From the NCBI GenBank assembly GCA_021292165.1, contig CM037880.1, positions 185,563,970-185,627,969 of the forward strand: 64,000 bases of DNA. Reading direction: 5' to 3'. The stretch comes from Shinisaurus crocodilurus. Lineage: Eukaryota; Chordata; Lepidosauria; Squamata; Shinisauridae. How positions within the stretch are numbered: the first letter of the stretch is position 1; each line of letters opens with the position of its first letter. The notes beneath the pieces were generated by a model. It did no database searches and was not told the DNA's origin. It saw only the letters and a list, made by a program, of their open reading frames with translations. This document shows positions 9,671 through 20,959 of this stretch, in pieces. The position numbers and the translations under genes were made by a program.

Positions 9671-12600
9671 ACACATTGTATAAACCAGGAAAAAGCTGGC
9701 GAGCTCTTCGTTTGCTATGGCTACATGGAAATCTATGCTATACCTTCCCATCAGAACTTGTGCTAAAACACCATAGTAATTTTCTAAAAGCAATTCTTTT
9801 GGTTGCAAAGTAATTTATATAGATATATAAATATACTGTATATAAATGATAGGTACCTAAAAACTGTGCCATTCAAGAAGGTATTCTTGAGACACTGTTG
9901 GAAATGTCTTTAGATACTAACTCAAGAAGTAGGAGGGTTGTTTTTTGTAATCCCGCTATGTATTATATCCATAGATAGTTCTCTTATCATTCATCCATAA
10001 TGTTATCCCTAAATCATTTGGTCTAAAGAAAGTAATAAAGAATTCATATACATAGAGAATATTTGCTGATGCTCTTATAAGTCAGCAGGTAATTTGATGA
10101 GTGGCTCCTCATAAATCTTATTAACCATTGAAATAGTTTCAATTCAGATTTATTTTTATCTTCAGCTATATTATTCTGACGGATTGGCACTTTTTTCTGT
10201 GTCTGCTTCCAAAAGACTTGTGTACAGATGCTTCCCTCATGTATGGTGTAAGATTTCTACTCACCATTTTTCACATATCCGTGTTCAAATAGAATTTACA
10301 TAAGCTCTTGGGATCCTAGCTACTGATGTTCACCTCACAGTCATAAAAATAGTTATATTTGTTCAATGTGGCCTAAATTATTTCCCCTCCCCCCCCCTTA
10401 GAGAGAGCTCTGCAGTTGTTACAAGGGCTGTAAGATATGATAGCAATAGAAATCCCTTTATTTTTTACAATGTTTATGGAACAAATGAGTTTCAAAATAT
10501 GAAAACTAAATGCGTTTTTGTCTTTACAGTATCTTCTACTTAGGTGTTTTTGGTACCATCAAGGTCAAAGCAAAAGGAACTAGTTTCAAAGGGAATAAAA
10601 TGGCCCACTGAAGCTCTTAACCTGCATCAGTATTAAGTTGCTTCTACAAGTAATAGTTTACATTTTCACAGCAACTATTTTTCCTATGGAATCCTGTAAC
10701 ATTTAATTGTGCCTTTCCCAAAATTAGTTTTATCGCTCCCCCCCCCAACTGCTATTTCTAAGCCATCCTCACTCTAAGGATAGTAACAATTTAAGCTTTT
10801 GTTAGGGCACTTTTCAGCATTTGACCTTATACTGCAAGATTTGTAATCTAATTTTAAACTTTATTTTCATTCTTTTTAAAGCTTACTCAGTGTGTCTAAT
10901 GGCAACTGGAATATATTTGGTTGATCCAGTTCTTGTTCCTGCTTCTTTCTAGTACACTTGATGATGGCAAATTGCAGCTCCTAGACAATTAGAGTTAATG
11001 AAGTCAATGGTATGGAATTGTATTTGCGGATCTTAGGTTTTTCTGAAAAAAGTGCTGCCCCAATTTTGTGCTGTAACCCAATTCTGATTCTAGCAAAATG
11101 GTGGATATTCTGCCATTGTATAATATTTAGTGGATGTATTCATAGTAGCTATATGTAGTGGAACCACCAATACTGGACTTAAGAGACCAAGATGTATAGA
11201 ATTCTGTTGGGGCTTGTACCCATTATCCTGTATTCCTTTCTTGTGTACTCAGTTCAGATATATTTTGAATCATTATGAAGATTTCATCTGCAACCCAGAT
11301 TACCAGACTTGTATTCTATTATCCATTATGATATGCTTATATTTGAATTTTACTGGGAGGGTAAGAGTTAAAGTACAGTACTTTAGGCAGTTGCACTTTT
11401 AAAATATGGATGTCTTGTTAACGGACCCAACAGATCATACTGCTTCTTGGTAAAGCTACGATGTGTATGATTCATCCTAAACTAGAAAGATTATTATGTG
11501 AGTTGATTTAGAATTTGAATTCACGTTAAGATCTTGAGTGATTAGTTGTTATATATGAACTTGTCCGTGATAGAAATCTATAAGGGTATCAACAAATAGA
11601 TCCCAACCACTTATAATGAAAATGTGATTGATGTTAATGGAGGACTTCATCTCTGAATCAAACTTTGTATTGTTTCACAATAGAGCAGTTTTTAAATAGT
11701 AGTTGTTACTGTGTAAAATAATCACGATCAATTAAGGATGCAGTAACACTTCCATTTCTGGGTAGTGGTTTTTTCTTTTATGGTGTTTTTTCTTTCATTT
11801 TCTGTTTAGATCTCTTGCAGAGCTCTTGCCATTTTGTAACAAAGGTTCACTGCTGAGATCCATTTAATAAGATGTAGCAGGGCACAACATTCTGTGCAGG
11901 AGAGATATTCAGGGTCCCAGTTTCTGACTGTAGCCCTGTGTGTTCTGTGAAAAGCCACTCCTGAAGTTTGGGAAACCCTTTGGAGGAGGCTTTGATGTCT
12001 GCAATGAGCTTCATCCAAAAGAGGGTGGGAGAGGCAACAGCCCCTTCTTGTGTGTGCAGAAGTACTGTGCCTGCACTAAGCTCTTAGGATCCCAGCTATA
12101 GAGTTAAGGAGAAACTGAAATCCTCAAAATACTAAGGGAAAATCATTTCTCAAAATGTTCATTTTGGCTTTTCATTTCCCAGGAAAAATCAGTAAATCAA
12201 CTTTATTCCTACTTGGTAATAATGTTCAGGGCGCAATCCAAATAATCAATGGGAGTTTTCCCATGACTTCAAAGACAACTGGGTGGGTAACACCTTCAGA
12301 CTTGTTTACATGTTTAAAAGCTAGTGAGAAAAATGTCATTCACACAGTCATTTTTATCTAATTTGTATTTCCTTTATATATATGAACACTAAGCCTGACA
12401 GATTATGATTTCCCATGTAAATAATGACCTTCACAGAGAGAGGAGCTCAGTATATTTAAGATTTCACTCAGGGCTGCCTCGTGTTACATTTAGCTGCAGA
12501 GATTAATCTCTACCTTTGGGGGGGAAATGTATACCTTTTATTTCCCTAATGACAGAGTGGCACAGAGATCAGTCTTTGCATCTGAAAAGCGAATGAATAT

Positions 12601-13080
12601 TCAAACTTATTGGTGGAATTCTAGCTATAGATCTTTTGTATTCCACTGCATCTTTGACATTTGTGATAGACAGACTGGTATTTTGGGGCTTATACTAGAT
12701 AGTTCTGAACACTGCAGTTTCTGCTGAGATTCTACATGGATTGTTTTGTTTTTGGTTGTCAGCTATTTGGAGAAGACTTCATTTGCATCTTCGTTCACCA
12801 AAGATCCCACATTATTTGTTGTTTGCATGTGTTTCTACAGTGGCTTTATTACACCTACATAACAATACAGATTTCTTACTGCATCTGCCTGATACCTTCA
12901 ATATATTATCCTTGTTCTTTGTAACTAGCAAGGTCTAAATTTCTTCTAAAGTTATGTGAGCTTTATTCTTTGCTCTAGGTTTTCTTAAATGGTCAATTTA
13001 AATGCAAAAGCAGTCTGTAAATGCTTATTGTATGTTATCTAGTCCTTTGTTAACAATAAAGCAACTACTGTGAACAGAAA
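9671..13080 (+). other. ZC2HC1A: ZC2HC1A 3' untranslated region (probable)
   Basis: After the stop codon there are about 3.4 kb of AT-rich sequence in which I see no SINE, LINE or MITE, in contrast to the introns. An early polyadenylation signal AATAAA is at 10034-10039 and a second, likelier distal one at 13055-13060. Long repeat-poor sequence ending at an AATAAA fits a long vertebrate 3'UTR. The true end is inferred, not shown. Confidence 0.65.
13055..13060 (+). terminator. Polyadenylation signal AATAAA, candidate distal site
   Basis: TTAACAATAAAGCAACTACT, about 3.4 kb after the ZC2HC1A stop. Mobile-element fragments begin again within about 500 bases downstream, consistent with a transcript end here. 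Confidence 0.5.
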
Positions 13081-13588
13081 TTTTATTATGTCTTAATGTT
13101 GTGGAGTGGGTTCTTGTAGCTGGTGTTCCTGGCAGCAGCCATGTTGCCAGTATATCAGCTCTCAAACTCTGCTATCTCACTCAGTGCCCAGGCAGAGTGT
13201 TGCAAGTAACTACATGCTGGCAAGCTAATTGAATCCCGATGAGACAGACATAACAGGCAAGTATCTCTTGTCGAAGTATGGTGAAGGGGTAGGCTTAAGC
13301 TTTTAATAGGGACTCAGTCTTTGTTTAGAATTACATTTAATTGATTAATGTGTGTGTTTTATATATTGTAAGCTGAGCTGAACTTTAATGAAGAAGCCCA
13401 GTTTAAGAGATGTTTTTGTTTAGGTTTCCCCATAACTAGAAATGAGGTCACCGTTCATTCATCATGTCATAAGGAAAAAACCCATTAAATTATGAAACAT
13501 TTGGTTGTCTTAAACAAGTGGTGGCATACATTCTGCTACAAAACAAAATGAGGCTGAATAATTTGAGACTTGGCATTTATGTTGCTGC
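13081..13588. other. Intergenic sequence between convergent genes
   Basis: No gene, RNA or clear repeat was recognised. Confidence 0.5.
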
Positions 13589-13738
13589 TGAGCTTCCGTC
13601 GCTCATTAAAAACCTGGTTATTCAGGCAGGAATATGGGGTGGGTTAAGATTTTAAAATTTTTATATTGTTTTAAATGTATTTATTGTTTTTATTCTATGT
13701 ACATCGCCCAGGGTGGCCGGTTGCCGGCCAGATGGGCG

Positions 13739-13772
<34 letters not shown>

Positions 13773-13773
13773 T
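13589..13773 (+). repeat. L2 LINE 3' end
   Basis: It shares GAGCTTCCGTCGCTCATTAA, then CATCGCCCAGGGTGGCCGGT and GCCGGCCAGATGGGCGAT with the two larger L2 copies ending near 36.45 and 40.81 kb. It is a severely 5'-truncated copy ending in an (AAT)n tract at 13740-13773. Confidence 0.92.
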
Positions 13774-13859
13774 ATGTGCAATAGAAATAACTATAGTATA
13801 CTGTAGTCATGTGTGCTGATTAACTGGATGTGTCTACAGTTAAGGCTATACAGGTGACA

Positions 13860-14110
13860 AGTCAGCAACCCTTCAAAGTTTTATGTAATTTTTATTTAAA
13901 CTATGTACATACTGTTTTTATATTAAATATCCCAAATGGTTTACAAACAAAAGTTGATCAAACACAATAAAAAAGCAATAACAATTTAAAATAGCACCAA
14001 TAAGGGAAGCAGCCTAAAATCACAACATTAAGAATAAAACCAAGAAAATCAGCCACTGATTGCCTATTAAAAATCTCAAAGCATAAACAAGTCTTAACCT
14101 GGTACCTAAA
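13860..14110 (-). repeat. LINE 3' end fragment, reversed (tentative)
   Basis: TTTTTATTTAAACTATGTAC ... AAAATAGCACCAATAAGGG has the AT-rich, A-run-rich character of a reversed LINE tail. The family was not identified. The stretch ends before a hAT MITE fragment near 14130. Confidence 0.35.
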
Positions 14111-14429
14111 CAATAAGTATTAGTGCAACCTTCCCCAAGCTGGTGCTCTCCCAATATATTGGATTACAAGTTAGCCCTAAGGCTATATTAGTGCCTCCCA
14201 AATGGGTGGCATCACTGAAAATACTCTTCTTAGTCCACACCAGCCTGGTCTGTGAAAGTGAAGGAATCCAGAATCTGAAGCAGGCCATATGGGAAAAGAC
14301 AGTCCTTTAAGTATCTAAGATCTCCAGCCTTGTAAGGCTATAAAGGTCAAAACCAACACTTGTGGCTGAAAACACACTGGAGCCGATAAAGGCAGATGAG
14401 TTAAGGTTAGTCTCCAGTACATTTTTTGT

Positions 14430-14720
14430 TCGGTCTATGGAGCTGCTGTAGAATTGGACTAGCATATACTACTGGCTTGAATCAAGGGCTAGTTTGCATG
14501 ATCAAACAAGCCGCGCTGGCTTGTTTTAATACGTGGCGTATGCCGGCCACCATTTCCCTAATTTCCCACCTGAGCGTGTCATCCGAACCCAGGTGGCATG
14601 GCTTGTTTGGGGGGGGGGGGAGAGAACCCTCAACCCTATAGCAGGCGCACACTGCCGATTTGATCTTGCGAACCGTGGGTAAATAAGAATAGTTAGAAGT
14701 TTGGGAGACAGTAGTATTTA
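14430..14720. other. Unassigned sequence, MITE-like, before IL7 3' region
   Basis: A short self-complementary core (ACAAGCCGCGCTGGCTTGT) and a run of eleven G at about 14609 are visible. The vocabulary (GGCTTGT, CATGATCAAACAAGCC) suggests a DNA-transposon remnant. No coding sequence was recognised. Confidence 0.35.
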
Positions 14721-14779
14721 GGTCTGAAGGAAGAGTATACAAGTTTTAATAGATACTGAATTGCCTTCTTAGAAACAAG

Positions 14780-15838
14780 AAGGCATTTATATGTAGTCGC
14801 TATACATTTTTATAGTAGTATTATGTTAGCATTGTAAATGGATCCCAAATTTACTAAGTTTAATCCCTGAGAATGAGATCTTAGTTATAGTTTCAGCATT
14901 ACATTTTCAACAATCAGTTAGCAACTTTTTGCCTTCAAGCAGACCCTTTTGCTCAGCCTCCAATATTCTCCTATAGCTAACACTAGAACAGACTACCACT
15001 AAACATCGTTAAAAACCTAACATTTAGATACATCATTATGGATACTTCAATACTAAATAATCACTGTTGTATAAAATTGCAAGACTTACAACTATAAAAG
15101 CATTTGTTAAATTAAATAAACATTCTAGCTATACAATGCCAATAATATATAAAAATAATGTTTTAATATTTTAAGTTACATGGCTTTACTGCATTACATG
15201 GCTTGCACCCAAGAAGTCAACCCCAATTCCTGAGTATTTCAGTAAGAATCTTTCTGACTGCACATAACAAAGCACTGCTCTCCCTATATTCATAGTCCTC
15301 ACCTGCACTGCCTTTTTGCTGCCATTCTCCAAACTGACAGCCTACTGTTAAACTAGTTTTCAATTCCATTAAGTACAGTATCTGTAAAACTTATTCAGGA
15401 ACCCCTCTTTTTAAAAGATGTTTCAGAACCATTATGTATGTGTTAATAAAAACACATAGATTAAGTAAGCTATGTTCTTTGTAATATAGGTGTTACGATT
15501 TAAAAAATTATTTTAAAGGGCAGATAGATTCAAAGGACTGATGAAGTGCAGATTCCAGTTCTCTGTTCCATTTGTCTGTTCTATGCTTCCACTGGTGTTG
15601 AAAGCCTTCTTGAGATGCTTAGGGTCCAGCTTATATTCTTCCAACTTTTTCCTCTATGTCTCCCTCCCAGGAACAAAATTACAACAGTCTTCTCAGGACT
15701 TTGGCACAGAATATTTGCATAAGCAGAGAGGAGATACTTGCAGTGCATAGTTTTTTGTAGAAAAATGATCTGCTCTGAAAAACCATTCTGCATTGTGTAG
15801 TCCACAAAGTTTCACAATTGTAGTGACCTTTCAAAAAC
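14780..15838 (-). other. IL7: IL7 3' untranslated region (probable)
   Basis: This stretch directly follows the IL7 stop codon on the minus strand. It is AT-rich, and in the minus sense contains several ATTTA words (for example complements of TAAAT near 14836, 15055 and 15113), as expected for the unstable mRNA of a cytokine. No unique polyadenylation signal can be fixed; the left limit is a guess. An 18-nt match to IL7 exon 3a lies at 15191-15208. Confidence 0.45.
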
Positions 15839-15973
15839 TCAAGTGATTAACTGAAACCAACATGATTTGAAGTGTGAAACTATTTTCTTTATGCAACATA
15901 CAGGATCAAACTTTTTGCAGCTGTCCATGCCTTGACAACATCTCACATTTCGAGTGGTGATGCTATTACAGTT
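15839..15973 (-). CDS. IL7: IL7 last coding exon (helix D) with stop
   Basis: The acceptor on the minus strand is TATGTTTTTAATGTAG|AAC. The exon has 44 codons and TGA. Its C-terminal part reads KKFDPVCCIKKIVSHF, then KSCWFQLIT, which aligns with human KKLNDLCFLKRLLQEIKTCW. The Cys in VCC and in KSCW occupy the places of the two helix-D cysteines of IL-7 that make disulfides. The N-terminal part (NCNSITTRNVRCC) has extra cysteines absent from human IL-7 but reminiscent of IL-9. No ATG-started ORF covers this exon. Identification rests on the KSCW/KK motifs, the splice acceptor, phase and gene order. Confidence 0.9.
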   Translation of the reverse strand, partial: NCNSITTRNVRCCQGMDSCKKFDPVCCIKKIVSHFKSCWFQLIT

Positions 15974-16815
15974 CTACATTAAAAACATAAAACAGTTAAG
16001 CTGTGTATACTTCATATTTATGTATACTTCATATTTGTGACAAGAGTGTCAAACCCGTAAACTAGAGATTTTGTAATGGGTGTTTAAGGATACACTGGAT
16101 GCATTTGTAAATCATTGCAAAACAGCAAAAGCCTAAAGACAATCTAATGTATTTTAATGAATTGGCTTTAAAAAAAAGCCAACTTGTTACAGTAGGAAAA
16201 TATCTGCAATGTTTTTTGAGCCAAGAAAATCAGTGTCCATCCTACCAGAAGTATATAATGCAGCTATAGACAAATGGAAATGGGGTGGGGTGGGGTGGAC
16301 TTTTAATTGCCAAAAATGAAAAGAACTCTTTCCCCCTTTTTCATTGGTCAGTTCATACAGTGAACCAGATTGCTTTCTTCGCTTGGCAATCATCCCTTTG
16401 TACTAAGCAATCAGGTAGAACAAATGGGGCCCCACAACAAAATGTTGTCGTGTATCCCTGATGGGTATGTGTTAACTTGCTCTAAGAGTATGTCTTCATG
16501 GGCAATGTTTTTTATTTAAAAAAAAACATTTAAAAGTGCAACCAGTCTGCATGGAACATGAGGCTTTGGATTTGGCAGAAGAAGTCCAACAATATCTGGA
16601 AGACCACAGGTTCCCCACCTGAGTTAGCATCATTTCTGATAGTAAGTAATGGGGTGATCCAAGGGCTGTCTTAAAAAACATCTGTAACCTTGGTTGTTAT
16701 TGTTCATAGTTCCTCTTCAACTCTTTGCGCTGTGCACATATAAAGAGAGACTACAAGGGACAAATAAAAGCAAATGCATGGAAACTGCAACAATTATGCT
16801 CTTTTGCAGACATAC
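15974..16815 (-). other. IL7: IL7 last intron
   Basis: A 0.84-kb GT-AG intron. A 17-nt direct repeat (TGTATACTTCATATTT, twice) sits near 16002-16036, and a GGGGTGGGGT run near 16281. No equivalent of mammalian exon 5 with consensus splice sites was seen; an open stretch at 16187-16393 lacks a donor. Confidence 0.7.
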
Positions 16816-16938
16816 CTTCTTTAGCATTCCCTGTGTCTGATTTGAAACCGTTTCCATGCTCTCCTTTAACTCAGAAGTAGTGTTACATGTCTTAGATATT
16901 TTTTTAAGACACCGTGCCATGCAATTTATGGCTATCTC
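16816..16938 (-). CDS. IL7: IL7 coding exon 4
   Basis: Strong splice sites: acceptor ATATTTCTTTACAG|GAG and donor AAGAAG|GTATGT. Exactly 41 codons, phase 0 to 0: EIAINCMARCLKKISKT, then CNTTSELKESMETVSNQT and QGMLKK. Human exon 4 also starts with Glu in phase 0 and has AARKLR followed after a few residues by an N-glycosylation site (NST); here it is MARCLKK followed by NTT. A second sequon, NQT, is present. The three cysteines (NC, RC, TC) are like the NC..PC pattern of IL-9. The next exon upstream is 3b, 2.4 kb away. Confidence 0.93.
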
Positions 16939-17088
16939 CTGTAAAGAAATATATCTTAATGAGTTGGAATGTGCTGGGCTTTATAGAACAGTCTTGCAGA
17001 CTGAAACCATCGATTGCTGAATGGCTGGATACTCTTTACCATGGTAGCCCCAGACCAGACCAAAATTATAAAAGTCCTTAGAATCAAG

Positions 17089-17216
17089 GGGTTCAATCCA
17101 GACATAGGCATGTTTAGAGCAGACCCACTGAAATCAATGAGAGTCATGACTAACTTGTCCCACTGATTTTGGTGGGTCTACTGTAGGTATGACTTAAGTC
17201 TGAATTCAACCCATAC
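17089..17216. mobile_element. Palindromic MITE
   Basis: GGTTCAATCCAGACATAGGC ... GACTTAAGTCTGAATTCAACCC, with the inner inverted words CCACTGAAATCAATGAGAG and CACTGATTTTGGTGGGTC. Related pieces with the same vocabulary are at 46040-46155, 58175-58262 and 60705-60800. Confidence 0.75.
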
Positions 17217-17261
17217 GATCTTGGTAACTATGAGCCTCTTTGAAACTTAGGACTTCAAACA

Positions 17262-17487
17262 GAGGTGGGGAACCTGTGACCCTCCAGATGTTGGACAACA
17301 ACCCCTATCATCCCTGACCTTTAACCAGGCTGCCTGGGGCTGATAGGAGTTGGAGTCCAAAGCCTGCGGGCAGGGACTGTCTTGTTTAATTGCTGTAAAC
17401 CGCCCAGAGAGCTTCGGCTATTGGGCAGTATAAAAATGAAATAAATAAATAAATATCTGGAGGGCCATAGGTTTCGCATTCCTGACT
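17262..17487. mobile_element. hAT-type MITE containing a later LINE-tail insertion
   Basis: The outer parts (GGTGGGGAACCTGTGACCCT ... CTGGAGGGCCATAGGTTTCG) are inverted repeats. Between them lies TGTAAACCGCCCAGAGAGCT ... AAATAAATAAATAAAT, the tail of a LINE/SINE family also seen reversed at 35128 and 59370. The insertion falls inside the MITE right arm, so the tail element arrived later. Confidence 0.65.
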
Positions 17488-17714
17488 TAGTATTATTTCT
17501 GAATTTACAACTTAGAACTACTTTTAAATTTAGAATTTAAATTTAGAATTATTTTAGTGTCTAAGTCTTGTTAACCCTTAAAGTACTTTGAATGTTAAGT
17601 TGAAGTTTTAGGTTTAGCTAATCCTTTTAGTTCTAATCAGGCAAACACATTTCTATGCCTTAGCTCTCATATTTAAGTGCCATATTTAACCACTTGTGCT
17701 TCGAGAAACTTAAT

Positions 17715-17966
17715 GCAGTCATGCCTTGGGTTGAGAGCATAATTCGTTCCGGAAACGTGCTTGTAATCCAAAACACTCTTATATCAAAACGAAATCCCCC
17801 CAAAAAAATTTGTAGAGATTTTTAATTTAAGCCATACTACAGTACTTGTATTGCAAGATGTCGCTTGTATATCAAGTAAAAAATAAATAAATAAATATTT
17901 AAAAATTCGCTTGTCTTGCAAAACACTCTCAAACCAAGTTACTTGCAATCCAAGGTATTACTGTAA
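17715..17966. mobile_element. MITE, copy 1 of a matched pair
   Basis: Starts CAGTCATGCCTTGGGTTGAG and ends TCCAAGGTATTACTG; the ends are inverted repeats. The flanks share TAATG. The copy at 54581-54826 matches it along its length (GCATAATTCGTTCCGGAAAC and TTGTCTTGCAAAAC are shared). No ORF. Confidence 0.8.
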
Positions 17967-18402
17967 TGCTTATAGCTTAATGTGAAAATTATATTATTCA
18001 ACATGTTTTAGCTTTCACATTTAGGGTGAAGTAAAATATAGGAGGGTACTGATGGTCTCCCAAATCATGATCCACCAAATGCAAATCTTTAATATACCAT
18101 ATTAGTTATAAAATCAAAATCAGCAACTCATGAAACTACCTTGCAAACTCTTACATTTTATATTTCTTTTCAAAGAAAGTCTTAACTGCACTTTAGTTCA
18201 ATTCTGACACTGTGGGAGTGTTTTTGGACCTGGCTTGGTTACTCACTGGGGTGCTTTGAGCCTAGATGGCTACAAGCATCTGAAGTTAATAATTCTTATT
18301 GGCAAGTCAGCCAGTGTGGCACATTTTCAGCTGGGACTGACCAATAAGATCACATTATGCCAGTGCTTCACCAATAGCACTCACTCCCAGTTAGTTTCTA
18401 TT

Positions 18403-18646
18403 TTTATTTATTTATTTATTTATTACATTTATACCCCGCCTTTTTTCCTACAAGGAACTCAAGGCGGCTTACATAATCCTCCTCCTCCTCTCCATTTTAT
18501 CCTCACAACAACCCTGTGAGGTAGGTTAGGCTGAGAGGCAGTGACTGGCCCAAAGTCACCCAGTGAGTTTCATGGCTGAGCGGGGACTAGAACCCGGATC
18601 TCCCGAGTCCCAGTCCAACACTCTTACCACTACGCCACACTGGCAT
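18403..18646 (-). repeat. tRNA-headed SINE (main family), - copy
   Basis: Reverse orientation: TTTATTTATT tail first, then CCGCCTTTTTTCCTACAAGG, the core CTCACAACAACCCTGTGAGG, and the tRNA head complement CCAACACTCTTACCACTACG. It lies in the IL7 intron between exons 3b and 4, in the same sense as IL7 transcription. Confidence 0.92.
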
Positions 18647-19174
18647 AGGAAATATTTATTGGAAATTATTTATTGGAAATAAATAAAAATATTACAAAAT
18701 CTCATAAGTCTGCAGTGCTCTCTCCTTCCAAAGGAAACCAAACCCTGATAAACACTGCTTGCTGGAACCAATAGCCGCTTGAGAAAGTGGGAACAAGTGA
18801 AACAATATGAAACTCAAAACGGAAAGATGAAGTTAAAATGCCCAATTTCTTTCCCAGAAGTTTCAGAAACAGTTATCTCTGGCAATTATGCAATAGGCAT
18901 ATTTCTTATCACATTGGTATTGCAAGTTTAGTTAAAGACAAAGTTGGTCTGAGGCAACTAGCTTACAAGCCACTCGTTTTCGGAATGGCAGAATCTCAGC
19001 ATGGTTGGCAGGGGATAGCTTAGTGTTCGCATACCAAAGAGCTAGTATATTTGTATAAATTACAAGCAATATTCTCTATCTCAGCCTGCCACCTGCCTTG
19101 AACAAAATACCTATCCATGCTGGACTTATGGCTGCTCCAGGTGGAGAGGAAAGAAGGAAGGAGCACACACACCT

Positions 19175-19455
19175 TGCTGTCACTCTGGGCAGAGCATAAA
19201 CCAAGGGAAAGGGAAGGAAGGTCATGTCCCACAGTGGTGATAGCCTTCCCTACTTATGTCTACTTCACAGAAACTATATTAACTCCAGAAAAATCAACAT
19301 TACCTTATCTGAACTGCAGGTAAGTACTGTAGCATTACTCCACTTACATGTACCAGGATTTTGTCCAGTTATATTGACCTATAATAAATTAGAATGTAAG
19401 TAGCAACATTTAAATTGAGATGTTTCTGCATACCTCTTTCCAATGTAATAAACAT
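19175..19455 (-). repeat. IL7: Duplicated IL7 block, copy B (contains exon 3b)
   Basis: Matches 29040-29325. In the 51 bases just before the exon (minus sense) 48 are identical, and in the 29 bases from the donor on 27 are identical. Further out the copies share CTTCCTTCCCTTTcCC and GCAGAAACATCT with small indels. The two copies are in the same orientation. Confidence 0.9.
19304..19378 (-). CDS. IL7: IL7 coding exon 3b (duplicate third exon)
   Basis: Acceptor TTCTAATTTATTATAG|GTC; donor GATAAG|GTAATG; 25 codons, phase 0 to 0: VNITGQNPGTCKWSN, then ATVLTCSSDK. It fits directly between exon 2 and exon 4 in frame. Human exon 3 is also phase 0 to 0 (27 codons), has two cysteines and ends CDANK; this one ends CSSDK. 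The CKWSNATVLTC stretch also resembles the CHCSANVTSCLC region of IL-9. Two potential N-glycosylation sites (NIT, NAT) are present. Its relative at 29168-29242 is equally intact. Which is used, or whether both are, cannot be told from DNA. Confidence 0.82.
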
Positions 19456-20139
19456 AACTGATTCCAGAAATGATTACTCATTTGTAGACCAATGCATGAG
19501 CAGGGAGCGAGGACCTAGCAACTAGCCCTGCCCCCTGGTCTCCATGTATACAATTCCAGGTTATTCTTTATTTCATTTCTATACCACCGAATATCTGAAG
19601 CTCTCGAAGGTTGTACGGAAGTCTTCACAAATACAGCCATGCATGAAGACTGCCTCCATGGACAGGGTGGTTACCTGCTGGACTTACTTTGCCAGCCGGA
19701 CCTCCCCTTGCCCATCACCCACCCCAGGTTCCCCATTGCCAGTCACACATAACTGCGGTTATCTGCAGTTGCACACAAGGGCAGCAAGAATTTTTTTTTA
19801 AAAAAAGATCACAAATATTTGCGAAAAATTAGTGGGAGCAAAAAAATTAAAAAAATACTTGGCAACCACAGGTAGCCCCTCCAAGGTACCACTGGAGTAC
19901 CTTGTGGGGGACTGCTCATAGCTGTCAAAAGGGGGGCCACGAAAGCCCGCTTTACAGCTGGCTTTCACAGTCTGAAGGGGGGGAAATTAAGTGACAAAGA
20001 AGCTGCAGCAGCAAGCCTGAAAGGGCTCACAGCAGGGGGGGGGAGTCTCATTCCTCCCATGGTGTCCCCTGGGATACCCTCAGGAGGACTGCAGGGGAGG
20101 GAGGGGGCACTCTACCCATGATGTGCCTGATCGTCTGTT

Positions 20140-20700
20140 GGGCACATCAGGAGTAAGGACTATGCTCTAAATATGCCTGTGCTACGCAGTGTGGGTTATC
20201 ATGTGGTGCGAACCCACCCATTATTTCCTTCAGTTGCTGGAGGAAATACAATCTGATTTCAACTGGCATGTTGTCAAATTGCCTGCTCTCCTGGTATTCA
20301 AAACTTTGCATGTGCTGCTTCAGGTCACTGGCTGTTGTCCAGCTGCAGACCTGTCTCCCCCAGATCTCAAGTGTCCACATCCCATTTATCTTGGGTACAA
20401 TTTTCCTTGAGTGTAAACATTGTTCCGGTGGGTTTAGTCAGGACACTTCTCTCCTGCTGACATTCTTCTGCTTGATATCAGGTATGAATACACATCTTTC
20501 CAACAATTTTTTCTCTATTTTCAATGGATTTATCAGCTTGCTTTGCATGGCAACCTCATCAGACAGTTCCAGATCAGCTGATATGATTGCCTCATCATGC
20601 ACATGGCTCCTTGCTTTATGCTGTTTAGCATTAGAAAATACTACTGGAGACAACCTCAAGGCTTGAGTTGTCTTTCCTGAATGCATTTAGGAACAAATGC
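20140..20700 (-). other. Unidentified possible coding remnant
   Basis: Two adjacent minus-strand open stretches (20438-20686 and 20147-20380, 82 and 77 codons) in different frames have a protein-like composition, for example LSDEVAMQSKLINPLKIEKK. They could be a decayed transposase. No motif allows a family call, and the opposite strand is also open over 132 codons, so chance is possible. Confidence 0.25.
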
Positions 20701-20959
20701 ACTTTATTCCCAAGGGTTTTGAAGCTGGATAGAGAGGTCTTTTCAACACAGATCACAACCTTCCACTGAATGATATGCATTCAACTCCAACTCCCTTGTG
20801 GAACCCCTTTTCCCTGGCACTTTTATTGTTCCCTCCTACAAACCTATTTGATCAAAGTGTGTCCTATAAAACATCACCTTCTCTTCTTGTCTGGTTTTTA
20901 CTTTTATTTTTTTACCAGGCAACGTCTACCCACATTCTCCACCAATCTGTCAGAATTGT

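Noticed and set aside
18121..18222. Minus-strand stretch with LKRNIKCKSLQ considered as IL7 exon 3
   Set aside because: The donor would be in phase 1 or the frame contains a stop; the 29.2 and 19.3 kb exons fit in phase and have conserved splice sites.
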